Of a stretch of DNA of 64,000 nt, positions 10,273-24,300 are shown piece after piece. The stretch's first letter is position 1. The number at the start of each line of letters is the position of its first letter. Location of the stretch: positions 310,001-374,000 of the forward strand of contig WHSA01001501.1 of the NCBI GenBank assembly GCA_012931725.1. Reading direction: 5' to 3'. Position numbers and translations under genes: made by a program. Below the pieces are notes generated by a model. It ran no database searches and had not been told where the DNA came from. It worked only from the letters and a program-made list of their open reading frames with translations. This DNA comes from Litsea cubeba (taxonomy: Eukaryota; Streptophyta; Magnoliopsida; Laurales; Lauraceae).

Positions 10273-11407
10273 CAGTGGCGGACCAGGGTTTTCATTTGAG
10301 TGGGGCAGACCCAAATAGGTAGCTAGATTTTATGGGCAAAACCAAGACTCTCATGTGGATGTTAGAGGTGGACCTAAATTTTTGTGTAGATTAATTGGAG
10401 GTAGACCCAAGATTTTTATGCAACTTTTGGATTTTTATGAGGTTGAAAATCACAATGTGACTTACGCACGCATATAACGATAAATCAAATGTGGGCTCAC
10501 AGTAATTTCATCAATTGTGCGACTGTATTACTATAGTTTTATCATCCATTACGTCCACCATAAGAAAAATTTTAATTAAGGCCCTATGATTGCATCATTG
10601 GCTGATGCCCTTTTGAGATTCCAAATTAACAAAAACAGAAAATCTATTCCATCGTCAAAGGCAACTAAAGGGAAATATAGCAAAGAATAAATTGATAGAA
10701 GCTTGCATATATCTGAGTTTCAGCTCAAAAGAGGAACAAAACTTCACAGAGCATCTCAATAACAAAAACACTAATTACTTGACGAGACCAAGAAATTAGA
10801 TCAAGTTGGAGACGAAGCTCTGAAATAGACATTCAAACTAAAAGAAAGTCAACAAACAAGGAGAAAATGTGAGTCTCTAAAATAGGCATTCAAAATTAAA
10901 AAAAAAAAAAAAACAATAAACAAGGAGAAAATGTCTATGGGTTTTGTAAAAGGTGTCATGCCATCCAATTTTTTTTAAAAAAAAGAGTATACGAAATAGC
11001 ATCAATTGATGGCGCATTGGTTAGGGATTGAGTTTTTAGATTTAGGAATTGAGATTATAGAAATGGGATAAGGGCTCGGGTTTAGGGATTGGGATTTTAG
11101 TATTAATATCTAAGAAAAGGGGAGTGTGTTTGGAGTTTTTGGAATTAGGGATTGGGGTTTTTGCATTTAGTAGTTTAGGATTGGATTCAGTTTTTTGTGT
11201 GTGAAAGAGAAAGAGGGAGAGAGATGCGAAGGAAAAGCACGATATCGTGGAGAAGTTGAGATGCCCAAATGGAGGTTTGTTTTTTTTTTTTTGGCAAAAG
11301 TTGGGGTGATGGTTATTGAATACATGGGGCAAATGGCCACCGGCCCTTCGCATTATTTGGCACTTTCATATTAAATCTGGGGCGTCCAATACATAGGTCC
11401 GCCACTG
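10273..11407. mobile_element. Non-autonomous hAT-type DNA transposon (1135 bp)
   Basis: The element starts with CAGTGGCGGACC at 10273 and ends with the exact inverse, GGTCCGCCACTG, at 11407. It is flanked by 8-bp direct repeats CGAGTGCA (10265-10272) and CTAGTGCA (11408-11415) that match at 7 of 8 positions. A short TIR beginning CAG plus an 8-bp target duplication is diagnostic of the hAT superfamily. The interior has no transposase; it contains A/T-rich tracts and gagag-rich sequence. It therefore needs an autonomous hAT in trans. Confidence 0.8.
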
Positions 11408-11415
11408 CTAGTGCA

Positions 11416-12338
11416 GTCTTTGTTTTACACTCTATTGATAGCCTTAAAATATGTAATTGCCTATCTACATTTATTATTATTTGATATTTTGAATTATATA
11501 TTTTGTTAGCGTCAGGATGAGAAAAATGCGTGGTTTGGATTAAGTTGATCATAGCACTAGACATCTGTTGCAAATCTAACGGCGTGACTACATGTCACGA
11601 CCCGAGTCCGAGATAAAAGTTAAATCGAGTTAATCCCGATTCACGAACATACTTACTCCTGTGAAATTTACTCATAAACTTCACAAGGGATATCAAATCA
11701 TACATTATGCGGAACATAAACAATTATATATTGCTCATATATAACAAAACTGTATTTACAAAATGAACAATACTAAAACATTCTATAAAAGATCTCATCC
11801 AAACACATTTTCATTTCTACTCAACTAGTCCTTCTGAAGAAACTGGATTGGTTGTTCTTGTTGACGTTGTGGCCTCTGAAGGACCGGCAATAGCAATTGT
11901 GCCTATAATACCATCAATAACACTGTGAATTCACAATTCAACAATATATAAACAGTTCTACGATTTCATATGCTAATCATATTTTTAATGTGTCTAATTA
12001 ATCATTAGACTTAAACAAATTAAAAAGTATTAATCTATTTAATTCAATGTGGGACTAAAACCAGTTTTAATTTCAATGACAGTACGAATATTTACAATTT
12101 ACAAATCAATTACAATTATAATTACTAATCAATGAGAGTCTTTATAAGTTGGCAAACTATCATAGCATTTCCAAATCAAATTAGATCTCCCTAAAAAAGG
12201 AAGAATTTCCTCTATTGACACAAGACTAAAGAACGCATCATTCACGACTCAGGCCTCAAGGACTTATCAAATAAGTGGCATCTACTCAGTGTCTTGATCA
12301 GAGATCACTGGCTTCACCACGGAGATCTGGACACTCCC
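11416..12338. other. Spacer between hAT element and satellite; no gene seen
   Basis: No coding sequence was recognised. TGTCACGACCCGAGTCCG at 11593 looks like the start of an LTR, but no matching end, PBS or second copy was found. Confidence 0.4.
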
Positions 12339-15300
12339 TGACATAACTGCAAGTGCCGGATTTCCTCCTCTCTTAGAGGAGGAAAAGTGGCATTTACAGC
12401 TTTTCCGCCATACCTAACAGCGGAAATCCTGCAAATGCCACTTTTTCTCCTCTCAGAGAGGAGGAAAACCGGCAAATGGACTTTAATGCCAGTGCAAGTA
12501 GCGGCAAAGATGCATCAGCACCCAAATTCATACCGAGCATACCTTTTCATTTCCTTCGACATAAAAAATGAAAGAGTCAATAGTTGCATGGAGTTGGCAC
12601 CGGCCTTGCCCACTATAGCATGAAGTTAACAAATCAAGATAAGAGTCATTTATTTCAGTGGAATATAACTAGGCAAGCCGCAAGTTTTGGAAGCAGCCCA
12701 TTTACTATGTAATCAAGATCTCTGTGGCATAGAGGTCGAACATGTGTGCCAAGTCTCAATGATAAAGTAAGTAAACATTATTGGTGATCCTTCTTGTAGG
12801 TTAGATTCTTTAATTTCGGATGAGGGTACATCATACTATATTTAAAAAAAATCATCAAAAAGCTATTATGTCTGCTTTTGATACGACCGAACCTTTAATT
12901 TTATTTCTCTTGCATTATCCATTCACTTTACTTCACCGGTAAAGTAAATTCACCAAACAAGTAATATGCCGTGTTTTTCATGTGATTTGATATGATTGCA
13001 TTTAAGCAATAATCGTACACGCCCATCCATCATTGTTTGGACCAAAGCCCCTACCCGAGACACCACCAAGATGTAAAAGAGGGAAAAAGAGTCGGGTTGC
13101 AATGACATAACTGCAAGTGCCGGATTTCCTCCTCTCTTAGAGGAGGAAAAGTGACATTTACAGCTTTTCCGCCGTACCTAACAGAAAATATCCTGCAAAT
13201 GCCACTTTTCCTCCTCTCAGAGAGGAGGAAAACCGACAAATGGACTTTAATGCCAGTGCAAGTAGCGGCAAAGATTCATCAGCACCCAAATTCATACCGA
13301 ACATACCTTTTCATTTCCTTCGACATAAAAAATGAAAGAATCAATAGTTGCATGGAGTTGGCACCGGCCTTGCTCACTATAGCATGAAATTAACGATTCA
13401 AGATAAGAGTCATTTATTTCAGTGGAATATAACTAAGCAAGCCGCAAGTTTTGGAAGCAGCCCATTTACCATGTAATCAAGATCTCTGTGGCATAGAGGT
13501 CGAACATGTGTGCCAAGTCCCAACCATAAAGTGAGTAAACATTATTGGTGATCATTCTTGTAGGTTAGCTTCTTTAATTTCGGATGACGGTACATCATAC
13601 TATATTGTAGAAAAAAACTTCAAAAAGCTATTATGTCTGCTTTTGATACTTCCGAACCTTTAATTTTGTTTTCTCTTGCATTATCCATTCACTTTACTTC
13701 ACCGGTAAAGTAAATTCACCAAACAAGTGATACGCCGTGTTTTTCATGTGATTTGCAATGATTGCATTTAAACAATAATCGTACACGCCCATCCATCATT
13801 TTTTGGACCAAAGCCCCTACCCGGGACACCACCAAGATGAGAAAGAGGGAAAAAGAGTTGGGTTGCAATGTCATAGCTGCAAGTTCCAGGCATTTGTAGC
13901 TTTTCCGCCGCACCCAACAGTGGAAATCCTGCAAATGCCACTTTTCCTCCTCTTAAAGAGGAGGAAAACCGGCAAATGGACTTTAATGCCAGTGCAAGTA
14001 GAGGCAAAGATGCATCAGCACCCAAATTCATACCGAGCATACCTTTTCATTTCTTTCGACATAAAAAATGAAAGAGTCAATAGTTGCATGGAGTTGGCAC
14101 CTGCCTTGCTCACTATAGCATGAAGTTAACGAATCAAGATAAGAGTCATTTATTTCAGTGGAATATAAATAGGCAAGCCGCATGTTTTGGAAGCAGCCCA
14201 TTTACAATGTAATCAAGATCTCTGTGGCATAGAGGTCGAACATGTGTACCAAGTCCCAACGATAAAGTGAGCAAATATTATTGGTGATCCTTCCTGTGGG
14301 TTAGCTTCTTTAATTTCGGAAGACGGTACATCATACTATATTTTGAAAAAAAACTTCCAAAAGAGATTATGTCTGCTTTTGATACGACCGAACCTTTAAT
14401 TTTATTTTCTCTTGCATTATCCATTCACTTTACTTCACCGGTAAAGTAAATTCACCAAACAAGTAATATGCCGCGTATTTCATGTGATTTGATATGATTG
14501 CATTTAAACAATAATCGTACACGCCCATCCATCATTGTTTGGACCAAAGCCCCTACCCGGGACACCACCAAGATGTAAAAGAGGGAACAAGAGTCGGGTT
14601 GCAATGACATAACTGTAAGTGCCAGATTTCCTCCTCTCTTAGAGGAGGAAAAGTGGCATTTACAGCTTTTCCGCCGTACGTAACAGCGGAAATTCTTCAA
14701 ATGCCACTTTTCCTCCTCTCAGAAAGGAGGAAAACCGGCAAATGGAATTTAATGCCAGTGCAAGTAGCGGCAAAGATGCATCAGCACCCAAATTCATACC
14801 GAGCATACCTTTTCATTTCCTTCGACATAAAAAATTAAAGAGTCAATAGTTGCATGGAGTTGGCACCGGCCTTCCTCACTATAGAATGAAATTAGCGAAT
14901 CAAGATAAGAGTCACTTAATTCAGTGGAATATGTCTAGGCAAGGCGCAAGTTTTGGAAGCAGCCCATTTACTATGTAATCAAGATCTCTGTGGCATAGAG
15001 GTCGAACATGTGTGCCAAGTCCCAACGATATAGTGAGTAAACATTATTGGTGATCCTTCTTGTGGGTTACCTTCTTTAATTTTGGATGATGGTACATCAT
15101 ACTATATTAAAAAAAAACTTCAAAAAGCCATTATGTCTGCTTTTGATACGACCGAAGCTTTAATTTTATTTTCTCTTGCATTAACCATTCACTTTACTTC
15201 ACCGGTAAAGTAAATTCACCAAACAAGTGATATGCCGTGTTTTTCATTTGATTTGATATGATTGCATTTAAACAAAATCGTACATGCCCATCCATCAATG

Positions 15301-18300
15301 TGTGGAACAAAGCCCCTACTCGGGACACCACTAAGTTATAAAAGAGGGAAAAAGAGTCGGATTGCTATGTCAGAGCTGCAAGTGCCGGATTTCCTCCTCT
15401 CTTAGAGGAGGAAAAGTGGCATTTGTAGCTTTACCGCCGTACCTAATAGTGGAAATCCTGTAAATGCCACTATTCGTCCTCTCAGAGAGGAGGAAAACCG
15501 GCAAATAGACTTTAATGCCAATGCAAGTAGCGGCAAAGATTCATCAGCAACCAAATTCATACCGAACATACCTTTTCATTTCCTTCGACATAAAAAATGA
15601 AAGAATCAATAGTTGCATAGAGGTGGCACCGGCCTTGCTCACTATAGCATGAAATTAACGAATCAGGATAAGAGTCATTTATTTCACTGGAATATAACTA
15701 GGCAAGCCGCAAGTTTTGGAAGCAGCCCATTTACTATGTAATCAAGATCTCTGTGGCATAGAGGTCGAACATGTGTGCCAAGTCCCAACGATAAAGTGAG
15801 TAAAAATTATTGGTGATTCTTCTTGTGGGTTAGCTTCTTAAATTTCGGATGAAGGTACATCATACTATATTGTGGAAAAAAACTTCAAAAAGCTATTATG
15901 TCTGCTTTTGATACGACCGAACCTTTAATTTTATTTTCTCTTGCATTATCCATTCACTTCACTTCACCGGTAAAGTAAATTCACCAAACAAGTGATTCGC
16001 CATGTTTTTCATGTGATTTGAAATTATTGCATTTAAACAATAATAGTACACGCCCATCCATCATTTTTTGGACCAAAGCCCCTACCCGGGACACCACCAA
16101 GATGTAAAAGTGGGAAAACGAGTCGGGTTACAATGTCATAGCTGCAAGTGCCGGATTTCCTCCTCTCTAAGAGGAGGAAAAGTGGCATTTGCAGCTTTTC
16201 CGCCGTACCTAACAACGGAAATCCTGCAAATGCCACTTTTCCTCCTCCCAGAGAGAAGGAAAACCGGCAAATGGACTTTACCGCCAATGCAAGTAGCGAC
16301 AAAGCTGCATCAGCACCCAAATTCATACCATTTCATTTCCTTCGACATAAAAAATGAAAGAGTCAATAGTTGCATGGAGTTGGCACCGGCCTTGCTCACT
16401 ATAGCATGAAATTAACGAATCAAGATAAGAGTCATTTATTTCAGTGGAATATAACTAGGCAAGCCGCTAGTTTTGGAAACGGCCCATTTACCATGTAATC
16501 AAGATCTCTGTGGCATAGAGGTCGAACAAGTGTGCCAAGTCCCAACGATAAAGTGAGTAAACATTATTGGTGATCCTTCTTGTGGGTTAGCTTCTTTAAT
16601 TTTGGATGACGGTACATCACACTATATTGTGGAAAAAAAGTTCAAAAAGCTATTATGTCTGCTTTTGATACGACCGAACCTTCAATTTTGTTTTCTCTTG
16701 CATTATCCATTCACTTTACTTCACCGGTAAAGTAAATTCACCAAACAAGTGATACGCCGAGTTTTGCATGTGATTTGATATGATAGCATTTGAACAATAA
16801 TCGCACACGCCCATCCATCATTTTTTGGACCGAAGCCCCTACCCGGGACACCACCAAGATGTAAAAGAGGGAAAAAGAGTCGGGTTGCAATGTCATAGCT
16901 GCAAGTGCCGGATTTCCTCCTCTCTTAGAGGATGATAAGTGGCATTTGTAGCTTTTTCGCCGTACCTAACAGCGGAAATCTTGCAAATGCCACTTTTCCT
17001 CCTCTCAGAGAGGAGGAAAACCGGCAAACGGACTTTACCGCCAATGCAAGTAGCGGCAAAGCTGGATCAGCACCCAAATTCATACCGAGCATACCATTTC
17101 ATTTCCTTTGACATAAAAAATGAAAGAGTCAATAGTTGCATGGAGTTGGCACCGGCCTTGCTCACTATAGCATGAAGTTAACAAATCAAGATTAGAGCCA
17201 TTTATTTTGAGTAGAATATAACTAGGCAAGCCACAAGTCTTGGATGCAGCTCATTCACCATGTAATTAAGATCTCTGTGGCATAGAGGTCGAAAATGTGT
17301 ACCAAGTCCCATCGATAAAGTGAGTAAATATTATTGGTGATCCTTCTTGTGGGTTAGCTTCTTTAATTTCGGATGAGCATACATCATACTATAATTTGAA
17401 AAAAAACTTCCAAAAGCTATTATGTCTGCTTTTGATACGACCGAACCTTTAATTTTATTTTCTCTTGCATTATCCACTCACTTTACTTCACCGGTAAATT
17501 AAATTCACCAGACAAGTAATATGCCGAGTTTTGCATGTGATTTGATATGATTGCATATAAACAATAATCGTACACGCCCATCCATCATTGTTTGGACCAA
17601 AGCCCCTATCCGAGACACCACCAAGATGTAAAAGAGGGAAAAAGAGTCGGGTTGCAATGACATAACCGTAAGTGCCGGATTTCCTCCTCTCTTAGAGGAG
17701 GACAATTGGCATTTACAGCTTTTCCGCCGCACCTAATTGCGGAAATCCTGGAAATGCCACTTTTCCTCCTCTTAGAGAGGAGGAAAACCGGCAAATGGAC
17801 TTTAATGCCAGTGCAAGTAGCGGCAAAGATGCATCAGCACCCAAAATTAATATCGAGCATACCTTTTCATTTCCTTCGACATAAAAAATGAAAGAGTCAA
17901 TAGTTGCATGGAGTTGGCACCGGCCTTGCTCACTATAGCATGAAGTTAACGAATCAAGATAAGAGTCATTTATTTCAGTGGAATATAAATAGGCAAGCCG
18001 CATGTTTTGGAAGCGGCCCATTTACAAAGTAATCAAGATCTCTGTGGCATAGAGGTCGAACATGTGTACCAAGTCCCAACGATAAAGTGAGTAAATATTA
18101 TTGGTGATCCTTCTTGTGGGTTAGCTTCTTTAATTTCGGAAGGCGGTACATCATACTATATTTTGAAAAAAAACTTCCAAAAGCGATTATGTCTGCTTTT
18201 GATACGATTGAACCTTTAATTTTATTTTCTCTTGCATTATCCATTCACTTTACTTCACCGGTAAAGTAAATTCACCAAACAAGTGATACGCCGAGTTTTT

Positions 18301-21300
18301 CATGTGATTTGATATGATTGCATTTAAAAAATAATCATACATGCCCATCCATCATTGTTTTGAACAAAGCCCCTACTCGGGACGCCACTAAGATGAAAAG
18401 GAGGGAAAAAGAGTCGGGTTGCAATGTTATAGCTGCAAGTGCCGGATTTCCTCCTCTCTTAGAGGAGGAAAAGTGGCACTTGCAGCTTTTCCGCCGTACC
18501 TAACAGCGGAAATCCTACAAATGCCACTTTTCCTCCTCTCTGAGAGGAGGAAAACCGGCAAATGGACTTTACCGCCAATGCAAGTAGCGGCAAAGCTAGA
18601 TAAGCATCCAAATTCAAACCGAGCATACCATTTCATTTCCTTCGACATAAAAAATGAAAGAGTCAATAGTTGCATGGAGTTGGCACCGGCCTTGCTCACT
18701 ATAGCATGAAGTAACGAATCAAGATAAGAGTCATTTATTTCAGTAGAATATAACTAGGCAAGCCACAAGTCTTGGAAGCAGCCCGTTTACCATGTAATCA
18801 AGATCTCTGTGGCATAGAGGTCGAACATGTGTGCCAAGTTCCAACGATAAAGTGAGTAACATTATTGGTGATCCTTCGTGTGGGTTAACTTCTTTAATTT
18901 CGGATGAAGGTACATCATACTATATTTAAAAAAAAACTTCAAAAAGCCATTATGTCTGCTTTTGATACGACTGGACCTTTAATTTTGTTTTCTCTTGCAT
19001 TAACCATTCACTTTACTTCACCGGTAAATTAAATTCACCAAACAAGTGAAATGCCTTATTTTTCATGTGATTTGATATGATTGCATTTAAACAATAATCG
19101 TACATGCCCATCCATCATTGTTTGGACCAAAGCCCCTACCCGAGACACCAGCAAGATGTAAAAGAGGGAAAAAGAGTCGGGTTGCAATGACATAACTGCA
19201 AGTGCCGGATTTCCACCTCTCTTAGAGGAGGAAAAGTGGCATTTACAGCTTTTCCGCCGTATCTAACAGCGGAAATCCTTCAAATGCCACTTTTCCTCCT
19301 CTCAGAGAGGAGGAAAATCGGCAAATGGACTTTAATGCCAGTGCAAGTAGCGGCAAAGATGCATTAGCTCCCAAATTCTTACCGAGCATACCTTTTCATT
19401 TCCTTCGGCATAAAAAATGAAAGAGTCAATAGTTGCATGGAGTTGGCACCGGCCTTGCTCACTATAGCATGAAGTAACGAATCAAGATAAGAGTCATTTA
19501 TTTCAGTAGAATATAACTAGGCAAGCCGCAAGTCTTGGAAGCAGCCCGTTTACCATGTAATCAAGATCTCTGTGGCATAGAGGTCGAACATGTGTGCCAA
19601 GTTCCAACGATAAAGTGAGTAAACATTATTGGTGATCCTTCTTGTGGGTTAACTTCTTTAATTTCGGATGATGGTTCATCATACTATATTTAAAAAAAAA
19701 CTTCAAAAAGCCATTATGTCTGCTTTTGATACGACTGGACCTTTAATTTTGTTTTCTCTTGGATTAACCATTCACTTTACTTCACCGGTAAATTAAATTC
19801 ACCAAACAAGTGAAATGCCTTGTTTTTCATGTGATTTGATATGATTGCATTTAAACAATAATCGTACACGCCCATCCATCATTGTTTGGACCAAAGCCCC
19901 GACCCGAGATACCACCAAGATGTAAAAGAGGGAAAAAGAGTTCAGTTGAACTGCAAGTGTGGGATTTCCTCCTCTCTTAGAGGAGGAAAAGTGGCATTTA
20001 CAGCTTTTCCGCCGTACCTAACAGCGGAAATCCTGCAAATGTCACTTTTCCACCTCTCAGAGAGGAGGAAAACCGGCAAATGGACTTTAATTGCAGTGCA
20101 AGTAGTGGCAAAGATGCGTCATCACCAAAATTCATACCGAGCATACCTTTTCATTTCCTTCGACATAAAAAATGAAAGAGTCAATAGTTGCATAGAGTTG
20201 GCACCGGCCTTGCTCACTATAGCATGAAGTAACGAATCAAGATGAGAGTCATTTATTTCAGAAGAATATAACTAGGCAAGCCGCAAGTCTTGGAAGCAGC
20301 CCATTCACTATGTAATCAAGATCTCTGTGGCATAGAGGTCGAACATGTGTGCCAAGTCCCAACGATAAAGTGAGTAAACATTATTGGTGATCCTTCATGT
20401 GGGTTAACTTCTTTAATTTCGGATGACGGTGCATCATACTATATTTTAAAAAAAAACTTCAAAAAGCCATTATGTCTGCTTTTGATACGACCGAACTTTT
20501 AAATTTGTTTTCTCTTGCATTAACCATTCACTTCACTTTACCGGTAAATTAAATTCACCAAACAAGTGATATGCCGTGTTTTTCATGTGATTTGATATGA
20601 TTGCATTTAAACAATAATCGTACACGCCCATCCATCATTGTTTGGACCAGAGCCCCTACCCGGGACACCACCAAGATGTAAAAGAGGGAAAAAGAGTCGG
20701 GTTGCAATGTCATAGCTATAAGTGCCGGATTTCCTCCTCTCTTAGAGGAGGAAAAGTGGCATTTGCAGCTTTTCCGCCATACCTAACAGCGGAAATCCTG
20801 CAAATGCCAGTTTTTCTCCTCTTAGAGAGGAGGAAAACCGGCAAATGGACTTTAATGCCAGTGTAAGTAGCGGCAAAGCTTCATCAGCACCCAAATTCAT
20901 ACCGAGCATACCTTTTCATTTCCTTCGACATAAAAAATGAAAAAGTCAATAGTTGCATGGAGTTGGCACCGGCCTTGCTCACTATAGCATGAAATTAATG
21001 AATCAAGACAGGAGTCATTTATTTCGGTGGAATATAACTAGGCAAGCCGCAAGTTTTGGAAGCAGCCCGTTTACCATGTAATCAAGATCTCAGTGGCATA
21101 GAGGTCGAACATGTGCCAAGTCCCAACAATAAAGTGAGTAAACATTATTGGGGATCCTTCATGTGGGTTAACTTCTTTAATTTCGGATGACGGTGCATCA
21201 TACTATATTTTAAAAAAAAAACTTCAAAAAGCCATTATGTCTGCTTTTGATACGACCAAACTTTTAATTTTGTTTTCTCTTGCATTAACCATTCACTTTA

Positions 21301-24300
21301 CTTAACCGGTAAAGTAAATTCACCAAACAAGTGATACGCCGAGTTTTTCATGTGATTTAATATGATTGCATTTAAACAGTAATCGTACACGCCCATCCCT
21401 CATTTTTGGGACCAAAGCCCCTACCCGGGACACCACCAAGATGTAAAAGAGGGAAAAAGAGTTGAGTTGCAATGTCATAGCAGCAAGTGCCGGATTTCCT
21501 CTTCTCTTAGAGGAGGAAAAGTGGCATTTGCAGCTTTTCCGCCGTACCTAACAGTGGAAATCCTGCAAATGCCACTTTTCCTCCACTCAGAGAGGAGGAA
21601 AACCGGCAAATAGACTTTACCGCTAATGCAAGTAGCGGCAAAGCTGGATAAGCACCCAAATTCAAACCGAGCATACCATTTCATTTCCTTCGACATAAAA
21701 AGTGAAAGAGTCATTAGTTGCATGGAGTTGGCACCGGCCTAGCTTGCTCACTATAGCATGAAGTAACGAATCAAGATAAGAGTCATTTATTTCAGTAGAA
21801 TATAACTAGGCAAGCCGCAAGTCTTGGAAGCAGCCCGTTTTCCATGTAATCAAGATCTCTGTGGCATAGAGGTCGAACATGTGTGCCAAGTTCCAACGAT
21901 AAAGTGAGTAAACATTATTGGTGATCCTTCATGTGGGTTAACTTCTTTAATTTCGGATGACGGTGCATCGTACTATATTTTATAAAAAAACTTCAAAAAG
22001 CCATTATGTCTGCTTTTGATACAACCAAACTTTTAATTTTGTTTTCTCTTGCATTAACCATTCACTTTACTTCACCGGTAAAGTAAATTCACCAAACAAG
22101 TGATATGCCGTGTTTTTCATGTGATTTGATATGATTGCATTTAAACAATAATCGTACACGCCCATCCATCATTATTTGGACCAGAGCCCCTACCCGGGAC
22201 ACCACCAAGATGTAAAAGAGGGAAAAAGAGTCGGGTTGCAATGTCATAGCTACAAGTGCCGGATTTCCTCCTCTCTTAGAGGAGGAAAAGTGGCATTTGC
22301 AGCTTTTCCGCCGTACCTAACAGCGGAAATCCTTCAAATGCCAGTTTTCCTCCCCTTAGAGAGGAGGAAAACCAGTAAATAGACTTTAATGCCAGTGTAA
22401 GTAGCGGCAAAGCTGATTCAGCACCCAAATTCATACTGAGCATACCTTTTCATTTCCTTCGACATAAAGAATGAAAGAGTCAATAGTTGCATGGAGTTGG
22501 CACCCGCCTTGCTCACTATAGCATGAAATTAACGAATCAAGATAGGAGTCATTTATTTCAGTGGAATATAACTAGGCAAGCCCCAAGTTTTGGAAGCAGC
22601 CCGTTTACTATGTAATTAAGATCTCTGTGGCATAGAGGTCGAACATGTGTGCCAAGTCCCAACAATAAAGTGAGTAAACATTATTGGTGATCCTTCTTGT
22701 GGGTTAGCTTTTTTAATTTCGGATGACGGTTCATCATACTATGTTGTGGAAAAAAACTTCAAAAAGCTATTATGTCTGCTTTTGATACGACCGAACCTTG
22801 AATTTTGTTTTCTCTTGCATTATCCATTCACTTTACTTCACCGGTAAAGTAAATTCCCCAAACAAGTGATACGCCGAGTTTTTCATGTGATTTGATATGA
22901 TTGCATTTAAACAATAATCGTACACGCCCATCCATCATTTTTAGGACTAAAGCCCCTACCCGGGTCACCACCAAGATGTAAAAGAGGGAAAAAGAGTCGG
23001 GTTGCAATGTCATAGCTGCAAGTGCCGGATTTCCTCCTCTAAGAGAGGAGGAAAAGTGGCATTTACAGCTTTTCCGCCGTACCTAACAGCGGAAATCCTG
23101 CAAATGCCACTTTTTATCCTTTCAGAGAGGAGGAAAACCGGCAAATGGACTTTAATGCCAATGCAAGTAGCGGCAAAGATGCGTCAGCACCCAAATTCAT
23201 ACCGAGCGTACCTTTTCATTTCCTTCGACATAAAAAATGAAAGAGTCAATAGTTGCATGGAGTTGGCACCGGCCTTGCTCACTATTGCATGAAAATAACG
23301 AATCAAAATAAGAGTCATGTATTTCAGTGGAATATAACTAGGCAAGCCGCAAGTTTTGGAAGCAGCCCATTTACCATGTAATCACGATCTCTGTGGCATA
23401 GACGTCGAACATGTGTGCCAAGTACCAACGATAAAGTGAGTAAACATTATTGGTGATCCTACTTGAGAGTTAGCTTCTTTAATTTCGGATGACGGTACAT
23501 CATACTATATTGCGGAAAAAAACTTCAAAAAGCTATTATGTCTTCTTTTGATAGGACCGAACCTTTAATTTTGTTTTCTCTTACATTATCCATTTACTTT
23601 ACTTCACTGGTAAAGTAAATTCACCAAACAAGTGATACGCCGAGTTTTTCATGTTATTTGATATGATTGCATTTAAACAATAATCGTACGAGCCCATCCA
23701 TCATTTTTTGGACCAAAGCCCCTACCCGGGACACCACTAAGATGTAAAAGAGGGAAAAAGAGTCGGGTTGCAATGTCATAGCTGCAAGTGCCGGATTTCT
23801 TCCTCTCTTAGAGGAGTAAAAGTGCCATTTGCAGCTTTTTCGCCGTACCTAACAGCGGAGATCCTGCAAATGCCATTTTTCCTCCTCTCAGAGAGGACAA
23901 AATCCGGCAAATAGACTTTACCGCCAATGCAAGTAGCGGCAAAGCTGCATCAGCACCCAAATTCATACCATTTCATTTCCTTCGACATAAAAAATGAAAG
24001 AATCAATAGTTGCATGGAGTTGGCACCGGCCTTGCTCACTATAGCATGAAATTAACGAATCAAGATAAGAGTCATTTATTTCAGTCGAATATAACTAGGC
24101 AAGCCGCAAGTTTTGGAAGCAGCCCATTTACTATGTAATCAAGATCTCTGTGGCATAGAGGTCGAGTGCCAAGTCCCAACCATAAAGTGAGTAAACATTA
24201 TTGGTGATCCTTCTTGTGGGTTAGCTTCTTTAATTTCGGATGATGGTACATCATACTATATTGTGGAAAAAAACTTCAAAAAGCTACTATGTCTGCTTTT

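Noticed and set aside
11593..12338. TGTCACGACCCGAGTCCG as the start of a solo LTR
   Set aside because: No matching CA end with a 5-bp duplication, and no PBS or PPT nearby could be found.
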